Notes: a model not told the origin generated them from the letters alone. DNA of 64,000 nt from Liquorilactobacillus hordei DSM 19519 (GCF_019443985.1 NZ_CP049303.1:806001-870000), one strand, 5' to 3'. Shown: positions 28,548 through 45,147, counted from the stretch's first letter. Translations and numbers: made by a program.

Positions 28548-30102
28548 TTTTGTACTCAAAGGGGCAACTACATTAACGGTAGCTGCCCTAATTGGAAAAA
28601 TATTAAGTGCTATTTATCGTGTTCCTTTTCAAAATCTAGTTGGAAATAGAGGTTTCTATATATATCAGCAGATATACCCATTGTATGGAATTGCGATGAC
28701 AATCGGTCTTTCTGGTTTACCCGTCTATATTTCTAAGATAATTGCAAAAGAAGAGACAGATACTAGGAAAAAAGAACAGGCAACAATTTTATTAGAGATA
28801 CTATTTATATTTGGACTACTAGTTTTTGTAGTGCTTTATTTAGGAGCAACTAGAATTGCCGGTCTGATGGGAGACAGTAGACTGGATGAACTAATAAAAA
28901 GTGTTTCATGGTTGTATTTGCTTGTTCCATTGCTTTCTGTTGCAAGAGGGTATAATCAAGGAATGCAAGAGATGACGCCAACAGCTCTTTCACAATTGGT
29001 TGAGCAATTGGTTCGTATATGCGTAATTATTACTGTTGCTCTTTTGGGAATTTCTCATAAGTGGTCACTTTATCGAATTGGGAGTTCAGCTTTTTTGGGT
29101 TCTATAATTGGAGCAATCTGTGCTTTGGTCTTTTTTTTCAGCTTTTTCAAAGAAATTTTTAAATTCAAGTATCATAGAAATATGTCAGTGATACTTCAAG
29201 CGATGAAGGGCTTATTTTCAGAGGGATTGCTAATTTGTTTTTTCGCGGGAATTCTTGTTTTGCTACAACTAATTGATTCTTTTACTTTAAAAAAGGCACT
29301 ACAAGCAGCTGGGTATTCAATGAAAAATGCTGAAAACCTAAAGGGAGTCTACGATCGTTCGCAAACTTTTCTCCAATTAGGCCTAGTTGTTTCGACAAGT
29401 TTTTCGACAAGTTTATTGCCGATGCTAATTAAAAATCGAATGGAACATGATAAATTGAAGTTTAAACAAAATATTCGATTGATTTATCGAATTTGTATAT
29501 GGACATCAATGGCTGTGACTAGCGGATTAATAATTTTAATGCCTAGTCTTAACAAAGCTTTGTTTTCTTCGGAACAAGGTAGTATGGCGTTAAGTATTAG
29601 CATGCTGACAATCATTTTTACAGGTGTTATTTTATTAGATAATGCAATATTACAGAGTGCAAATAGTTATAAAAAAAATATTATTGTTCTAGTAGCAATA
29701 ATAGCAATTAAATTTTTGACGAATTATCAATTTACATTGCATCTGGGAATTATTGGTGCGGCAGTCTCTAGTGTATTAAGTGTGGCAATCGGTACTTTCT
29801 TTTCAGGAAGGTCATTGAGAAAAATTGGGCTTAATCGTCAATTGGACCGAAAGTTTATAAAGAAAGTCATTTTGTTTTCCATTATAATGATTATAGTAGT
29901 TTCCTTGGTAATTAGTTTGACTAATCAATTTGGAAACTCACGCGTTTACAGCTTTATGCAATGTATTATTGGAGTTGTGATAGGAGCAGCTTCTTATGTT
30001 ACAACAACTAGATGTGGTAATTTGTTTAGTGACAGGGAATGGAGAAGCATTCCTGGTGGAGAATATATATTGAAAATTTTCAAAAAAAGGATGGATAATT
30101 AA
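28522..30102 (+). CDS. MOP-superfamily lipid/polysaccharide flippase (MurJ/SpoVB-like)
   Basis: This 526-residue membrane protein has about 14 hydrophobic segments and belongs to the MOP/PST flippase group (Bacillus YabM/SpoVB type). A start such as [26 protein letters not shown] is typical. Members move undecaprenyl-linked wall or polysaccharide precursors across the membrane; some complement MurJ. The ATG lies inside the 3' end of mfd, so translation is coupled. The next gene starts at its last base. Whether it is the main lipid II flippase here cannot be told. Confidence 0.88.
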   Translation: MNVKNKTANFVLKGATTLTVAALIGKILSAIYRVPFQNLVGNRGFYIYQQIYPLYGIAMTIGLSGLPVYISKIIAKEETDTRKKEQATILLEILFIFGLLVFVVLYLGATRIAGLMGDSRLDELIKSVSWLYLLVPLLSVARGYNQGMQEMTPTALSQLVEQLVRICVIITVALLGISHKWSLYRIGSSAFLGSIIGAICALVFFFSFFKEIFKFKYHRNMSVILQAMKGLFSEGLLICFFAGILVLLQLIDSFTLKKALQAAGYSMKNAENLKGVYDRSQTFLQLGLVVSTSFSTSLLPMLIKNRMEHDKLKFKQNIRLIYRICIWTSMAVTSGLIILMPSLNKALFSSEQGSMALSISMLTIIFTGVILLDNAILQSANSYKKNIIVLVAIIAIKFLTNYQFTLHLGIIGAAVSSVLSVAIGTFFSGRSLRKIGLNRQLDRKFIKKVILFSIIMIIVVSLVISLTNQFGNSRVYSFMQCIIGVVIGAASYVTTTRCGNLFSDREWRSIPGGEYILKIFKKRMDN

Positions 30103-30368
30103 TGAGACTAGATAAATTTTTAAAAGTTTCTCGTATTATAAAAAGAAGAACCGTGGCAAAAGAAATTGCAGATAAAGGAAGAATTACAATTGATGATAAA
30201 ATAGCGAAATCATCAACTGATGTAGCAGTTGGAGACAAACTAACTATTTCTTTTGGCAATAAAACGTTGACTGTGAGAGTAATTTCTTTAAAAGAAACGG
30301 TAAAAAAAGACGAAGCAACAGAATTGTATGAAATTATTGCGGAAGATTTTAAAGAAAACTTCAAATAA
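30102..30368 (+). CDS. rqcP: S4-domain ribosome quality-control protein RqcP
   Basis: RqcP (formerly YabO, related to Hsp15) binds the 50S subunit with RqcH and supports poly-alanine tailing of stalled chains. This 88-residue protein is nearly all S4 RNA-binding domain: [28 protein letters not shown] at the start and a basic beta segment after it. Its start overlaps the flippase stop (TAATG). The order mfd-flippase-rqcP-divIC is conserved in Bacilli. rqcH itself is not in the window. Confidence 0.92.
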   Translation: MRLDKFLKVSRIIKRRTVAKEIADKGRITIDDKIAKSSTDVAVGDKLTISFGNKTLTVRVISLKETVKKDEATELYEIIAEDFKENFK

Positions 30369-30445
30369 GTAAATTAATAGACTTTGACGATTTAAAATTG
30401 CTATAATAATAGAGTGGTGACGCTAGGAAAGGGGTAGTTTTTGAG

Positions 30446-30835
30446 ATGGCAACAGGTCAAAAAATAAGAACATTAAATAATTCTTTTTACCGTGCTAGTG
30501 AAGAAAAGCAAAGACAAACCGGCTATCAAAAACGAATTAGACGAGTCCATAAGAAACGTTTTATTACAATTATCCTAGCATTTTTTTTAGTAACCTTATT
30601 TTTTGGTTACCAAATTGTAAATACGAAATTATTAACGAGCAACTTGAATAAGCAGATAACTACATCACATAAGAAACTTGATAAAGTTAGAACGCAAAGA
30701 ACAGATTTGAAGCAAGAAGTAAAACAGTTGAATGATAAAAATTATCTTGAGAAGATAATTAGGGAGAAATATTATTATTCAAAAGATGGGGAAACAATTT
30801 ATAGTTTGCCAAATAATAGCTTAGGACAAAAATAA
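30446..30835 (+). CDS. divIC: cell-division protein DivIC
   Basis: DivIC is a bitopic divisome protein that pairs with FtsL and DivIB. The layout is typical: a basic cytoplasmic N-terminus of about 40 residues, one membrane span (FITIILAFFLVTLFFGYQIV, about 45-65), then an extracellular leucine-zipper coiled coil and the YLEKIIREKYYYSKDGE end motif. At 129 residues the length is normal. The ATG follows GGGGTAG. It may have its own promoter (TATAAT at 30402-30407 with a weak -35). Confidence 0.93.
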   Translation: MATGQKIRTLNNSFYRASEEKQRQTGYQKRIRRVHKKRFITIILAFFLVTLFFGYQIVNTKLLTSNLNKQITTSHKKLDKVRTQRTDLKQEVKQLNDKNYLEKIIREKYYYSKDGETIYSLPNNSLGQK

Positions 30836-30854
30836 TTTGATAGTCTTTAATCTA

Positions 30855-30882
30855 TTGCATACCAGCTTTGGCGTGTTATACT
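30855..30882 (+). promoter_or_regulatory. yabR promoter
   Basis: TTGCAT (30855-30860), 16 bases, TATACT (30877-30882), then AAGGAGGAG and the ATG at 30918. Confidence 0.65.
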
Positions 30883-30917
30883 AAGGTGTATATAGTTTAA
30901 GGAGGAGCAACATTTTT

Positions 30918-31427
30918 ATGTCAATTGAAGTGGGAGCTAAGGTTACAGGCAAGGTTTCAGGGATAACGAATTTTGGTGCATTTGTTGATTTGGGCGATAA
31001 AAAGAACGGATTGGTCCATATCAGTGAAGTATCTGATGGGTATGTTAAAGACATTCATGATGTTTTGAGCATTGGTGATGAGGTTACAGTCAAAGTTTTA
31101 TCGATTGCTGAAGATGGAAAGATTAGTCTCTCAATTAGAAAAGCAGTTGCAGTTGTCCCTCATCATGAGAAAGCACAAACGACACATACAACTCGAACAG
31201 ATCGTGGCAATAACTATCATTCTGGTGGAACAGACGTGAAGACACATAATCATAGTGGACAACGTCAAGGTTATAAAAAAACAGAATATAAAAAAGTGAA
31301 CGAAACCAAGAAGACAGATTTTGATTCATTGCTGTCAGGTTTTTTGAAAGATAGTGAAGTTCGTTTGACATCATTAAAAAGAAATACAGAAGGCAAGCGC
31401 GGTGGCCGTGGAGGCCGTCGTAGTTAA
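30918..31427 (+). CDS. yabR: S1-domain RNA-binding protein (YabR/CvfD-like)
   Basis: One S1 domain occupies residues 1-72 (VTGKVSGITNFGAFVDLG, GLVHISEVSDGYVKD, VKVLSIAEDGKISLSIR). The rest is a low-complexity, His/Thr/Lys-rich linker and a basic Gly/Arg tail (GKRGGRGGRRS). Relatives (Bacillus YabR, general stress protein 13; pneumococcal CvfD) bind ribosomes or mRNA. At 169 residues it is longer than YabR because of the linker. Promoter and terminator make it a single-gene unit within the housekeeping run. Confidence 0.88.
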   Translation: MSIEVGAKVTGKVSGITNFGAFVDLGDKKNGLVHISEVSDGYVKDIHDVLSIGDEVTVKVLSIAEDGKISLSIRKAVAVVPHHEKAQTTHTTRTDRGNNYHSGGTDVKTHNHSGQRQGYKKTEYKKVNETKKTDFDSLLSGFLKDSEVRLTSLKRNTEGKRGGRGGRRS

Positions 31428-31440
31428 ATCAAATAAATTC

Positions 31441-31469
31441 GATTGTTGTCGTAAGCAACAATCGTTTTT
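31441..31469 (+). terminator. yabR terminator
   Basis: GATTGTTG (31441-31448) pairs with CAACAATC, then a T7 tract. tilS starts within 20 bases. Confidence 0.85.
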
Positions 31470-31485
31470 TTAGTGGGTTGGGTAT

Positions 31486-32838
31486 ATGAGAAATCTAAGA
31501 CAAAGTTTTTTAGCAGATTTTGGAAAATATTGTTCTGATAAAAGGGTGCTAGTAGCTGTCTCAACAGGTGTGGATTCAATGGTTTTACTGAATTTATTAA
31601 TTAGTTTGCCACCGAGAATTAGACCAATAATTGAAGTAGCCTACGTGGATCATAAGCTAAGATTAGAGAGTATAGAAGAAACAAAATACATCAAAGATTT
31701 TTGTGAAAACCAAAATCTCGAGCTTCATTGCTTGGAATGGAAAACTGAGGATCATCCGAAAACAGGAATTGAAGCGGCAGCAAGAAAAGTCCGTTATAAT
31801 TTTTTTGCAGAAACCATGAAGAAAACAGGTATTAACACTTTATTGACAGCACACCATGCGGATGATCAGGCAGAGACATTTCTTATGAAGCTCATAAGAG
31901 GAGGCGATCTTCAGCAGCTGCAAGGAATTAGAATTGTCAGGCGATTCGCTGAAGGACGACTAATCAGACTTTTATTGAATTATTCAAAGACTGAAATCAG
32001 AGAGTATGCGCAAAAGAATAATCTTATTTATTTTGAAGATGTAACTAATAATTCTAATGATTATTTGCGAAATCGAATTAGACATTTGATTGTTCCTAAG
32101 ATGAAGGCTGAAAATTCGAAATTTTTAGAGCATATTCAATCATATGAGCAGCAACTGTCTATATTATTACAGGCAACTGGAGAACAGGTTGATACTTATT
32201 TAGCAAATATGCAAGTGGGTGAGGATACTTTTTCAATTGATACATGGTCTTCTTTGAGTAAAAGTTGGCAATCTTTAGTTATAAAGAAACTTCTTGAAAG
32301 ATACTCGAAAAAATTGGATGAGAAAACCTTAGAGCAGGTTGAGAATCTATTAAGCAATCGTAAAAAACCACAAGGATTTGTTGACCTTGGAACAAATGGA
32401 TTTTTTATAAAAAAATATAATTTATTTTATTTTGCCAATAAATATCACGTTGAAGATGAAAAAACAATTAAGTATGAGTTAGAATTAAATAAATGGATAA
32501 CTCTTAGTAAGGAAGAAAAAATAGGTGTTTTTTTCAACAGAAGACCCCCAATTTTGAAAACCGATCAAGTATTTTATTTTTCAAATCCAAAGTTATTACC
32601 TCTAATAGTTAGACATCGTAATCAAGGCGATCGGATTCATACTAAAGTTGGTACACAAAAGCTGAAAAAAATATTGATTAATGATAAAGTACCGCAAGAA
32701 GCCCGTGAAAAAGTATGGGTAATTACTACTGGAGAAAATCTAATTTTATGGGTGCCAAATGTTAGGAAATCAGATTTGTCAGAGAGTCAGGTAAATGATA
32801 AAATGCAATACATGATAATTTTTAGGAATAAAGTCTAG
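31486..32838 (+). CDS. tilS: tRNA(Ile)-lysidine synthase
   Basis: TilS converts C34 of the CAU-anticodon isoleucine tRNA to lysidine with ATP and lysine, so that it reads AUA. The N-terminal PP-loop ATPase has its signature as STGVDS at residues 26-31, a Thr where many species have Gly. [18 protein letters not shown] is the second motif. The C-terminal domain carries the basic TilS_C segment (RHRNQGDRI). At 450 residues it is full length. hpt begins about 14 bases after the stop, the usual tilS-hpt-ftsH order. Confidence 0.95.
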   Translation: MRNLRQSFLADFGKYCSDKRVLVAVSTGVDSMVLLNLLISLPPRIRPIIEVAYVDHKLRLESIEETKYIKDFCENQNLELHCLEWKTEDHPKTGIEAAARKVRYNFFAETMKKTGINTLLTAHHADDQAETFLMKLIRGGDLQQLQGIRIVRRFAEGRLIRLLLNYSKTEIREYAQKNNLIYFEDVTNNSNDYLRNRIRHLIVPKMKAENSKFLEHIQSYEQQLSILLQATGEQVDTYLANMQVGEDTFSIDTWSSLSKSWQSLVIKKLLERYSKKLDEKTLEQVENLLSNRKKPQGFVDLGTNGFFIKKYNLFYFANKYHVEDEKTIKYELELNKWITLSKEEKIGVFFNRRPPILKTDQVFYFSNPKLLPLIVRHRNQGDRIHTKVGTQKLKKILINDKVPQEAREKVWVITTGENLILWVPNVRKSDLSESQVNDKMQYMIIFRNKV

Positions 32839-32852
32839 AAATGAGGTTGAAT

Positions 32853-33395
32853 ATGAACGAGGATATCAAAGAAGTTCTTTACAGTAAGCAACAAATAGAA
32901 GAAGTTTCTAAGAAAATTGGTGTACAATTGACTAATGATTATGCAGACAAAAAACCTTTAGTTATTTGTGTGCTAAAGGGTGCTGTTTTATTTATGGCAG
33001 ATATCATTAGGAAAATTGATACATATGTTGAGATTGACTTTATGGATGTCTCAAGTTATGGGGAAGCAACTGTTTCTTCAGGAGAAGTTAAAATAATCAA
33101 GGATTTAGATGTACCGGTTGAAGGTAGAGACATCTTAATTGTTGAAGATATTATTGATACTGGAAAAACATTGCAATGCTTAGTCAACCTTTTGAAACAT
33201 CGAAAAGCAGCATCGGTAAAAATTTGTACGTTGTTGGATAAACCTGAACGGAGAATGGAAGGTATTATACCAGATTATGTGGGTTTTCAGGTGCCCAATG
33301 AATTTGTGGTTGGATATGGACTTGATTACAAAGGGATGTACCGTAATCTTCCATATGTCGGTATTTTAAAATCAGAAGTTTATGAGAACAATTAA
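32853..33395 (+). CDS. hpt: hypoxanthine phosphoribosyltransferase
   Basis: Hpt salvages hypoxanthine and guanine to IMP and GMP with PRPP. The PRPP-binding loop is [10 protein letters not shown], the N-terminal loop is VLKGAVLF, and a DKPERR segment follows near the C-terminus. ATG 32841 leaves no room for a ribosome binding site; TGAGG at 32842-32846 serves the ATG at 32853, giving MNEDIKEVL and 180 residues. It is translationally linked to tilS and lies 84 bases before ftsH. Confidence 0.95.
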   Translation: MNEDIKEVLYSKQQIEEVSKKIGVQLTNDYADKKPLVICVLKGAVLFMADIIRKIDTYVEIDFMDVSSYGEATVSSGEVKIIKDLDVPVEGRDILIVEDIIDTGKTLQCLVNLLKHRKAASVKICTLLDKPERRMEGIIPDYVGFQVPNEFVVGYGLDYKGMYRNLPYVGILKSEVYENN

Positions 33396-33479
33396 TGGTC
33401 AATAATAGTCAAGTGTGTTATGATTTATGCGCTACCTGTTTGACCGTAGCAATCTGTGTAGTAAACGAGGAGGAAGCAG

Positions 33480-35537
33480 ATGAACAATAACAAGAATGGA
33501 CTTTTTAGGAATAGTCTATTTTATATTGTGATTTTCCTTGGGGTAATGGGAATGTTGTACTACTTTTTTGGTGGTAAAACCAGTTCTCAATCTCAACAAA
33601 TCCAATCAAGCCAATTTATTAGTGAATTAAAGAAGGATAATGTTAAAGATTTTACAATGCAACCTTCTGGAAGTACTTATAAAATTACAGGGGACTATAA
33701 AAAAGCACGAAAAGTTAAGGAATCTACTGGGCTGGGAAGTTTTACTTCTGGGAGCAGCAAGATAACATCGTTTTCGACCAATGTGTTGACTAATGATGTC
33801 GCCGTTAAGCAAATTCAGCAATATGCTGAGAAAAATAATGTAAAGAATGGTGCAAAGGAAGAGGAATCTAGTAGCTTATGGTTACAGTTGCTTATTTACT
33901 TGTTGCCAGTGATATTCTTTGTGTTCTTCTTCTATATGATGATGGGTCAAGCAGGCCAAGGCGGCGGTAATGGACGTGTTATGAACTTTGGCAAGTCAAA
34001 GGCTAAACCTGTTGACAAAAAAGCGAATAAAGTTCGTTTTTCTGATGTCGCTGGTGCTGAAGAAGAAAAACAAGAACTTGTCGAAGTAGTTGAGTTCTTG
34101 AGGGATCCGCATAAATTCTTAGCATTGGGTGCTAGGATTCCATCAGGTGTTTTACTTGAAGGACCTCCCGGAACAGGTAAAACTTTGCTAGCAAAGGCTG
34201 TTGCCGGTGAGGCAGGAGTTCCTTTCTTCTCAATTTCGGGTTCTGATTTTGTGGAAATGTTTGTCGGTGTTGGGGCAAGCCGTGTTCGTGATTTATTTGA
34301 GAATGCTAAAAAGAATGCACCGTCAATTATCTTTATTGATGAAATTGATGCTGTTGGTCGTCAACGTGGTAATGGTATGGGTGGTGGCCATGATGAACGT
34401 GAGCAAACACTTAATCAATTACTTGTTGAGATGGATGGTTTTGAAGATGATGAGAGTGTTATTGTTATGGCTGCAACGAACCGTTCTGATGTTTTGGACC
34501 CTGCATTATTAAGACCAGGTCGTTTTGATCGTAAGATTTTAGTTGGTCGTCCAGACGTCAAGGGACGTGAAGCTATTTTGAAGGTACATGCGAAGAATAA
34601 ACCGTTGGCAAATGATGTCGATCTGAAGATGGTTTCTAAGCAGACACCAGGGTTTGTTGGTGCTGATTTAGAGAACTTGCTCAACGAAGCTGCGCTTTTG
34701 GCTGCTCGTCGTGATAAAAAACAAATTGATGCTTCTGATATTGATGAAGCGGAAGACCGTGTCATTGCGGGACCTGCTAAGAGAGATCGTGTTATTAGCA
34801 AGAAAGAAAGAGACACTGTTGCATACCATGAAGCGGGTCATACTATTGTAGGTTTGATCCTTAATGAAGCACGAATTGTGCATAAAGTAACGATTGTTCC
34901 GCGTGGTCGTGCTGGCGGATATGCAATTATGCTTCCAAAAGAAGATCAAATGTTACTTTCAAAACATGATATGAAGGAGCAAATTGCTGGATTAATGGGT
35001 GGTCGTGCTGCTGAGGAAATTATTTATAATGAACAATCCTCTGGTGCATCAAATGACTTCCAGCAAGCCACACAACTCGCTAGAGCTATGGTTACTGAAT
35101 ATGGGATGAGTGAAAAACTTGGTCCAGTTCAATATGAAGGCCAAAGTAATATGTTTGCTGGTGGTGGAATGGCTGGTCAACCTAGTTACTCTGGACAAAC
35201 AGCTAATCTGATTGATGATGAGGTTAAGGCCTTGTTAAATGAGGGAATGACTTCAGCTAAGCAAATTATTGAAGAACATCGTGAACAACATAAGATAATT
35301 GCTGAGGCTTTGCTTGAGTATGAAACACTTGATGAAAAACAAATTTTAAGCTTATTTGAAACAGGGAAAATGCCAGTGAAGCAAGACGAGGAATTCCCTA
35401 GTGAAAAAGCTGCAACATTTGAAGAATCAAAGGAAGCTCTAAAAAGAAAAGAAGAGGAAAAACAACGGGAAAACGAAAAGACAGTTGAAGAAGATTTAAC
35501 TAAAACTGTGACATTTTATCCAAAAGATAAATCTTAA
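33480..35537 (+). CDS. ftsH: ATP-dependent membrane zinc protease FtsH
   Basis: FtsH is a membrane-anchored AAA+ protease that removes damaged and short-lived proteins. Two membrane spans lie at about residues 10-27 and 135-155. The AAA+ domain has Walker A GPPGTGKT (about 229-236) and the second region of homology. The zinc protease site HEAGH is at about 450-454. The acidic/basic C-terminal tail after 640 is species-variable. At 685 residues it is full length. AGGAGGAAG precedes the ATG. Confidence 0.97.
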   Translation: MNNNKNGLFRNSLFYIVIFLGVMGMLYYFFGGKTSSQSQQIQSSQFISELKKDNVKDFTMQPSGSTYKITGDYKKARKVKESTGLGSFTSGSSKITSFSTNVLTNDVAVKQIQQYAEKNNVKNGAKEEESSSLWLQLLIYLLPVIFFVFFFYMMMGQAGQGGGNGRVMNFGKSKAKPVDKKANKVRFSDVAGAEEEKQELVEVVEFLRDPHKFLALGARIPSGVLLEGPPGTGKTLLAKAVAGEAGVPFFSISGSDFVEMFVGVGASRVRDLFENAKKNAPSIIFIDEIDAVGRQRGNGMGGGHDEREQTLNQLLVEMDGFEDDESVIVMAATNRSDVLDPALLRPGRFDRKILVGRPDVKGREAILKVHAKNKPLANDVDLKMVSKQTPGFVGADLENLLNEAALLAARRDKKQIDASDIDEAEDRVIAGPAKRDRVISKKERDTVAYHEAGHTIVGLILNEARIVHKVTIVPRGRAGGYAIMLPKEDQMLLSKHDMKEQIAGLMGGRAAEEIIYNEQSSGASNDFQQATQLARAMVTEYGMSEKLGPVQYEGQSNMFAGGGMAGQPSYSGQTANLIDDEVKALLNEGMTSAKQIIEEHREQHKIIAEALLEYETLDEKQILSLFETGKMPVKQDEEFPSEKAATFEESKEALKRKEEEKQRENEKTVEEDLTKTVTFYPKDKS

Positions 35538-35562
35538 TAGCAGTGTTTATTTTCCGTTGAAA

Positions 35563-35599
35563 AACAGATGATTTTATATTGAAATCATCTGTTTTTTAT
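35563..35599 (+). terminator. ftsH terminator
   Basis: AACAGATGATTT (35563-35574) pairs with AAATCATCTGTT (35582-35593), followed by TTTT. Confidence 0.88.
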
Positions 35600-35641
35600 T
35601 GCTATTATGGAATTAACATATCACTTAGAGGAGAAAAAAGA

Positions 35642-36526
35642 ATGGCTGATTATTTGATAAAAGTATTGGCATATAGCGGACAATTGAGAATTTATGCCGT
35701 GGATTCTACTGAAACTGTTAGAGAGGCACAGAAAATTCATGATACTTGGAGCGCTGCTACAGCTGCATTTGGGAGGGCAATTACTGCTACTAGTTTATTA
35801 AGTCAATCTTTGTTAAAGGATGACAATAAAATGACCGCAAAAATTATGGGCGATGGACCAACTGGTACAATTGTGGTTGATGGTACGGCAAAAGGCGAAA
35901 TAAAAGGGTACTTGCACGAACCACATGTGCATCTACCACTAAATGATAGAAAGAAAATTGATGTCAAAGGTGCAGTCGGCAGTAATGGATTATTGGAAAT
36001 TACGAAGGATCTTGGACTTAAAACACCTTTTACAGGACAAGTTCCAATCATTTCAGGAGAATTAGGTGAAGATTTTACTTACTATATGGCAAAATCAGAA
36101 CAAATTCCGTCTTCAATTGGTGTTTCAGTATTTGTTAATAAGGATAATTCAGTTAAAACTGCTGGAGGATTCATGATACAGGTAATGCCAGGCGCTAGTG
36201 AAGAAGTTTTGAAAGAGATTGAACAAAAGATAGCAAAACTACCAGCAATTTCAGTAATGATGGCAGAAAATTATACTCCAGAAGATATGATTTATCGTAT
36301 TTGTGGAAAAGAAAATGCACAAATTTTAAGTAAAATTAATATCAATTACAATTGTGATTGTTCTAAAGAACGTTTTGCCAAATCACTAGCAAGTATTTCA
36401 CCGGCAGATCTAAGAATGATGATTGAAGAAGATCATGGAGCTGAAGCAATCTGTCAATTTTGTAAAAAGAGATATTTTTTTACAGAAGATGAGTTAAAAA
36501 AACTACTAAAAGATATTCAAAATTAA
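35642..36526 (+). CDS. hslO: redox-regulated chaperone Hsp33
   Basis: Hsp33 is a holdase activated by oxidation: four cysteines release zinc and the protein unfolds into its active form. The C-terminal zinc module is intact, CDC (near residue 233) and CQFC (near 266). The N-terminal domain has IYAVDSTETVREAQ and the GDGPTGTIVVD segment. GAGGAG sets the ATG at 35642; the longer open frame from 35579 runs through the ftsH terminator and is not used. lysS follows with no dusB between, which differs from many Firmicutes. Confidence 0.95.
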   Translation: MADYLIKVLAYSGQLRIYAVDSTETVREAQKIHDTWSAATAAFGRAITATSLLSQSLLKDDNKMTAKIMGDGPTGTIVVDGTAKGEIKGYLHEPHVHLPLNDRKKIDVKGAVGSNGLLEITKDLGLKTPFTGQVPIISGELGEDFTYYMAKSEQIPSSIGVSVFVNKDNSVKTAGGFMIQVMPGASEEVLKEIEQKIAKLPAISVMMAENYTPEDMIYRICGKENAQILSKININYNCDCSKERFAKSLASISPADLRMMIEEDHGAEAICQFCKKRYFFTEDELKKLLKDIQN

Positions 36527-36594
36527 AAAATTAAAATATAATGGAATTAGATTTGCTTTTTATGTCGTAATTGGGCAATATATAAGGTGAGTAA

Positions 36595-38106
<1,512 letters not shown>

Positions 38107-38110
38107 TTTA

Positions 38111-38174
38111 CTATGAGTAATTCGAATTAGACGGATAATTTCGATCTACGTAACACGTTTAGCGGAATAAATAG
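38111..38174 (+). repeat. intergenic repeat family, copy C (truncated)
   Basis: This 64-base segment starting CTATGAGTAATTCGAA and ending GGAATAAATAG matches copy B (complement of 50295-50360) at most positions. The IS1182 element begins right where a hairpin would follow in copies A and B. Confidence 0.75.
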
Positions 38175-38176
38175 AA

Positions 38177-39974
38177 AGGGGCTGTGCCATAAGTCCCTAA
38201 GTGAAAGAGCTTCACCAGAGAAAGTAATGATTTTTCTGGTGAAGCTCTTTTGGTATAATTAAAAATAAAAAAGCACTGGTTGGAGCCAGTACTTTCAAAA
38301 ACAATACCCCTATAGAAAGGATAATCAAAATGTACAATAATTATAACATAAATCAGACTGTACTTAGTATTAAAACTGACTGGGAGCCAAAAGAAAATCA
38401 TCCTGCACGGATGATTAATCAAATAGTTGAAGACCTTAAAATTAATGATCCTTACATCTTTGGACGACCGCGTAAGTATGATCTGCGTGTACTTTTAAAA
38501 TTAATTTTGTTTGCGTACACAAAAGGTATCTTTAGTAGTCGCCGTATTAATACGTTGGCAGAAGAGAATTTGGCAGCCCGTTGGCTGACACAAGAACAGG
38601 TTCCAGCCTACCGAACAATTTGTCGTTTTAGAATTTCAGATGAAGTTGAGAGCTTGATTAATCAATGTATTCTAAAACTAACCAAATATCTGAAACAAAA
38701 CAATTTTATTGATGAAGTTACTTTTATTGACGGGACTAAAATTTTAGCTGATGCCAATAAATATAGTTTTGTTTGGCGTAAGAATACGATTCGTTTTGAC
38801 AAGCTTAATCGCTCTGCGATTATAACCCTTCTGGAAGAATTAAATGACGCTAAGTTTAAGTGTCAGCTCCCAGCAGAGACAGATCTTACTTTAGAAATGC
38901 TTGATGAAATTACCTTGCGGTTAGAAAATGACTTGAAAGATTTGAATAAAAAGATTGAAAAAGAACATATCTCTCCAAACCCAGACAAGTCAAGGCGTCG
39001 AAAACTAAAATCTTTAAAACGAAAACTTAAGTTACGGCAAACTAAATTATTAGCTCATAAAATACAAACCAGAATTTATGGTAAAAGAAATAGTTATTCA
39101 AAAACAGATCATGATGCAACTTTCATGCGTGTTAAGGAAGATCCAATGCTCAACGGACAGCTAAAACCGGCTTATAATCTACAAATCGCCACAAGTAAAC
39201 AATTTGTAACTGCCTTCGGCATTTTTCAAAATCCAGGAGATACCAAAACATTAATTCCTTTTTTACAGCAACAAAAAGCAGCTGGAACTTTAGGTAAGTA
39301 TATTGTGGCTGATGCAGGATACGGTTCAGAATCAAATTATCGATATCTCGAAGATGAATTACCTGAACATACAGCGTTAATTCCATATGGGACAATGTTA
39401 AAAGAAAATAGTCGCAAATGGAAAAGTGATGACCGTAAGGTCATGAATTGGGCGTATCATCCTAAAGACGATTATTTTATTGATCTGCAGGGAGTTAGAT
39501 TTAGTTTTTATGCTTACCGTAAGCGCAAAGATAAGTACGGATTTGTACGTGAATTTAAAGAGTATCAGGCAAACAAATACGATAACGATTTTAAAATTGA
39601 TCACCGAGCATTCACTAAAAACGGAAATCCTCGTAAAATAAGTATTAATAGCGCATGGGAGTATTTCAAAGCTAAGGAACGCAAGTTGCTTTCAAATCAC
39701 CAAACTGGTTCAATTTACGGACAACGTAAAATAGATGTTGAATCAGTTTTTGGTGGATTGAAGGCTTGTTTGGGTTTTAAAAAATTTTCGGTTAGAGGTC
39801 TTGAGAAGGTAAAAAGGGAAGCTGGAATTGCCTTGATGGCAATGAATATTAGAAAATTGGTGGCGAAAGGCACCAATTATAACTGTTTTATAAACAAAAA
39901 GAAGAGATTAGTGAAAATCAAAGAACGATTTTCACTAATCTCTTCTATTTTGAAGGACTTATGGCACAGCCCCT
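38177..39974 (+). mobile_element. IS1182-family insertion sequence, copy 1
   Basis: The element is 1798 bp with perfect inverted ends AGGGGCTGTGCCATAAGTCC. The flanks are themselves complementary (AATAAATAGAA on the left, TTCTATTTTATT on the right), so the target looks like a palindrome or hairpin. No direct target duplication is visible. Internal hairpins near both ends resemble terminators. Copy 2 at 59258-61054 has the same length to within one base. Confidence 0.9.
38210..38258. terminator. hairpin in the 5' end of IS1182 copy 1
   Basis: AAAGAGCTTCACCAGA pairs with TTCTGGTGAAGCTCTTT, followed by T residues, upstream of the transposase gene. It would stop transcription entering from lysS. 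Confidence 0.7.
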
Positions 39975-40000
39975 TTCTATTTTATTTGAAAAAGCATTGA
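38330..40000 (+). CDS. IS1182-family transposase (copy 1), stop codon outside the IS
   Basis: This DDE transposase of 556 residues has an N-terminal DUF772-like DNA-binding domain (FGRPRKYDLRVLLKLILFAY), Asp in IDGTKILADANKYSF, Asp in VADAGYGSE and Glu in RKIDVESVFGGLK. A long Lys-rich insertion (about 190-240) separates the first two. AGAAAGG precedes the ATG. The frame reads through the right terminal repeat, and the stop at 39998 lies in host DNA, so the last nine residues (FLFYLKKH region) are not IS-encoded. Copy 2 has a different tail for the same reason. Confidence 0.9.
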   Translation: MYNNYNINQTVLSIKTDWEPKENHPARMINQIVEDLKINDPYIFGRPRKYDLRVLLKLILFAYTKGIFSSRRINTLAEENLAARWLTQEQVPAYRTICRFRISDEVESLINQCILKLTKYLKQNNFIDEVTFIDGTKILADANKYSFVWRKNTIRFDKLNRSAIITLLEELNDAKFKCQLPAETDLTLEMLDEITLRLENDLKDLNKKIEKEHISPNPDKSRRRKLKSLKRKLKLRQTKLLAHKIQTRIYGKRNSYSKTDHDATFMRVKEDPMLNGQLKPAYNLQIATSKQFVTAFGIFQNPGDTKTLIPFLQQQKAAGTLGKYIVADAGYGSESNYRYLEDELPEHTALIPYGTMLKENSRKWKSDDRKVMNWAYHPKDDYFIDLQGVRFSFYAYRKRKDKYGFVREFKEYQANKYDNDFKIDHRAFTKNGNPRKISINSAWEYFKAKERKLLSNHQTGSIYGQRKIDVESVFGGLKACLGFKKFSVRGLEKVKREAGIALMAMNIRKLVAKGTNYNCFINKKKRLVKIKERFSLISSILKDLWHSPFLFYLKKH

Positions 40001-40083
40001 CTAAGAGGTTAAAATGGTGTATATTATTTTTTGTTGCTTGTTTCAGAAATTATTTGGAACAACAAATTAAATAAAAAAAGTGT

Positions 40084-40112
40084 TTGACAGTTGTTGTTGA
40101 ACATGGTATTAT
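40084..40112 (+). promoter_or_regulatory. rRNA operon promoter
   Basis: A consensus -35 TTGACA (40084-40089), a 17-base spacer and -10 TATTAT (40107-40112) lie about 150 bases before 16S. The leader that follows contains CTTTGAAAACTGAACAAAG, the antitermination-like boxA region common in lactobacilli; a similar motif recurs in the 16S-23S spacer. Confidence 0.85.
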
Positions 40113-40262
40113 ATAAAAGTTGCGTTAAGCGATTATGTAGACCTTTGAAAACTGAACAAAGTTTCGACAAATCAAATGTGTAGGGTCTCTTGTTTAGTAC
40201 AAGAGCAAACATTTGCGAAGTCAATTCGCTAGTAAATAAGTAATTTAAAGAGTCACAAACTT

Positions 40263-44941
<4,679 letters not shown>

Positions 44942-45025
44942 AAGAAAGAAATGCGGACGGTAGTTGATTAAGGAAGAGAAATATTAGCTAGTTTTGAGAG
45001 AACAAAGTTTTCTCAAGCAAAAGAG

Positions 45026-45142
45026 TGCGGTGATGATGGCAAGAAGGATACACCTGTTCCCATGTCGAACACAGAAGTTAAGCTTCTTAGCGCCGATAGT
45101 AGTTGGGGGATCGCCCCCTGCGAGGATAGGTCGTTGCCGTGC
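45026..45142 (+). rRNA. rrf: 5S ribosomal RNA
   Basis: 117 bases with the conserved AAGGATACACCTGTTCCCAT and GAACACAGAAGTTAAGC segments. The ends TGCGGTGA and TCGTTGCCGTGC are set by comparison with lactobacillar 5S. Confidence 0.96.
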
Positions 45143-45147
45143 AGTTT

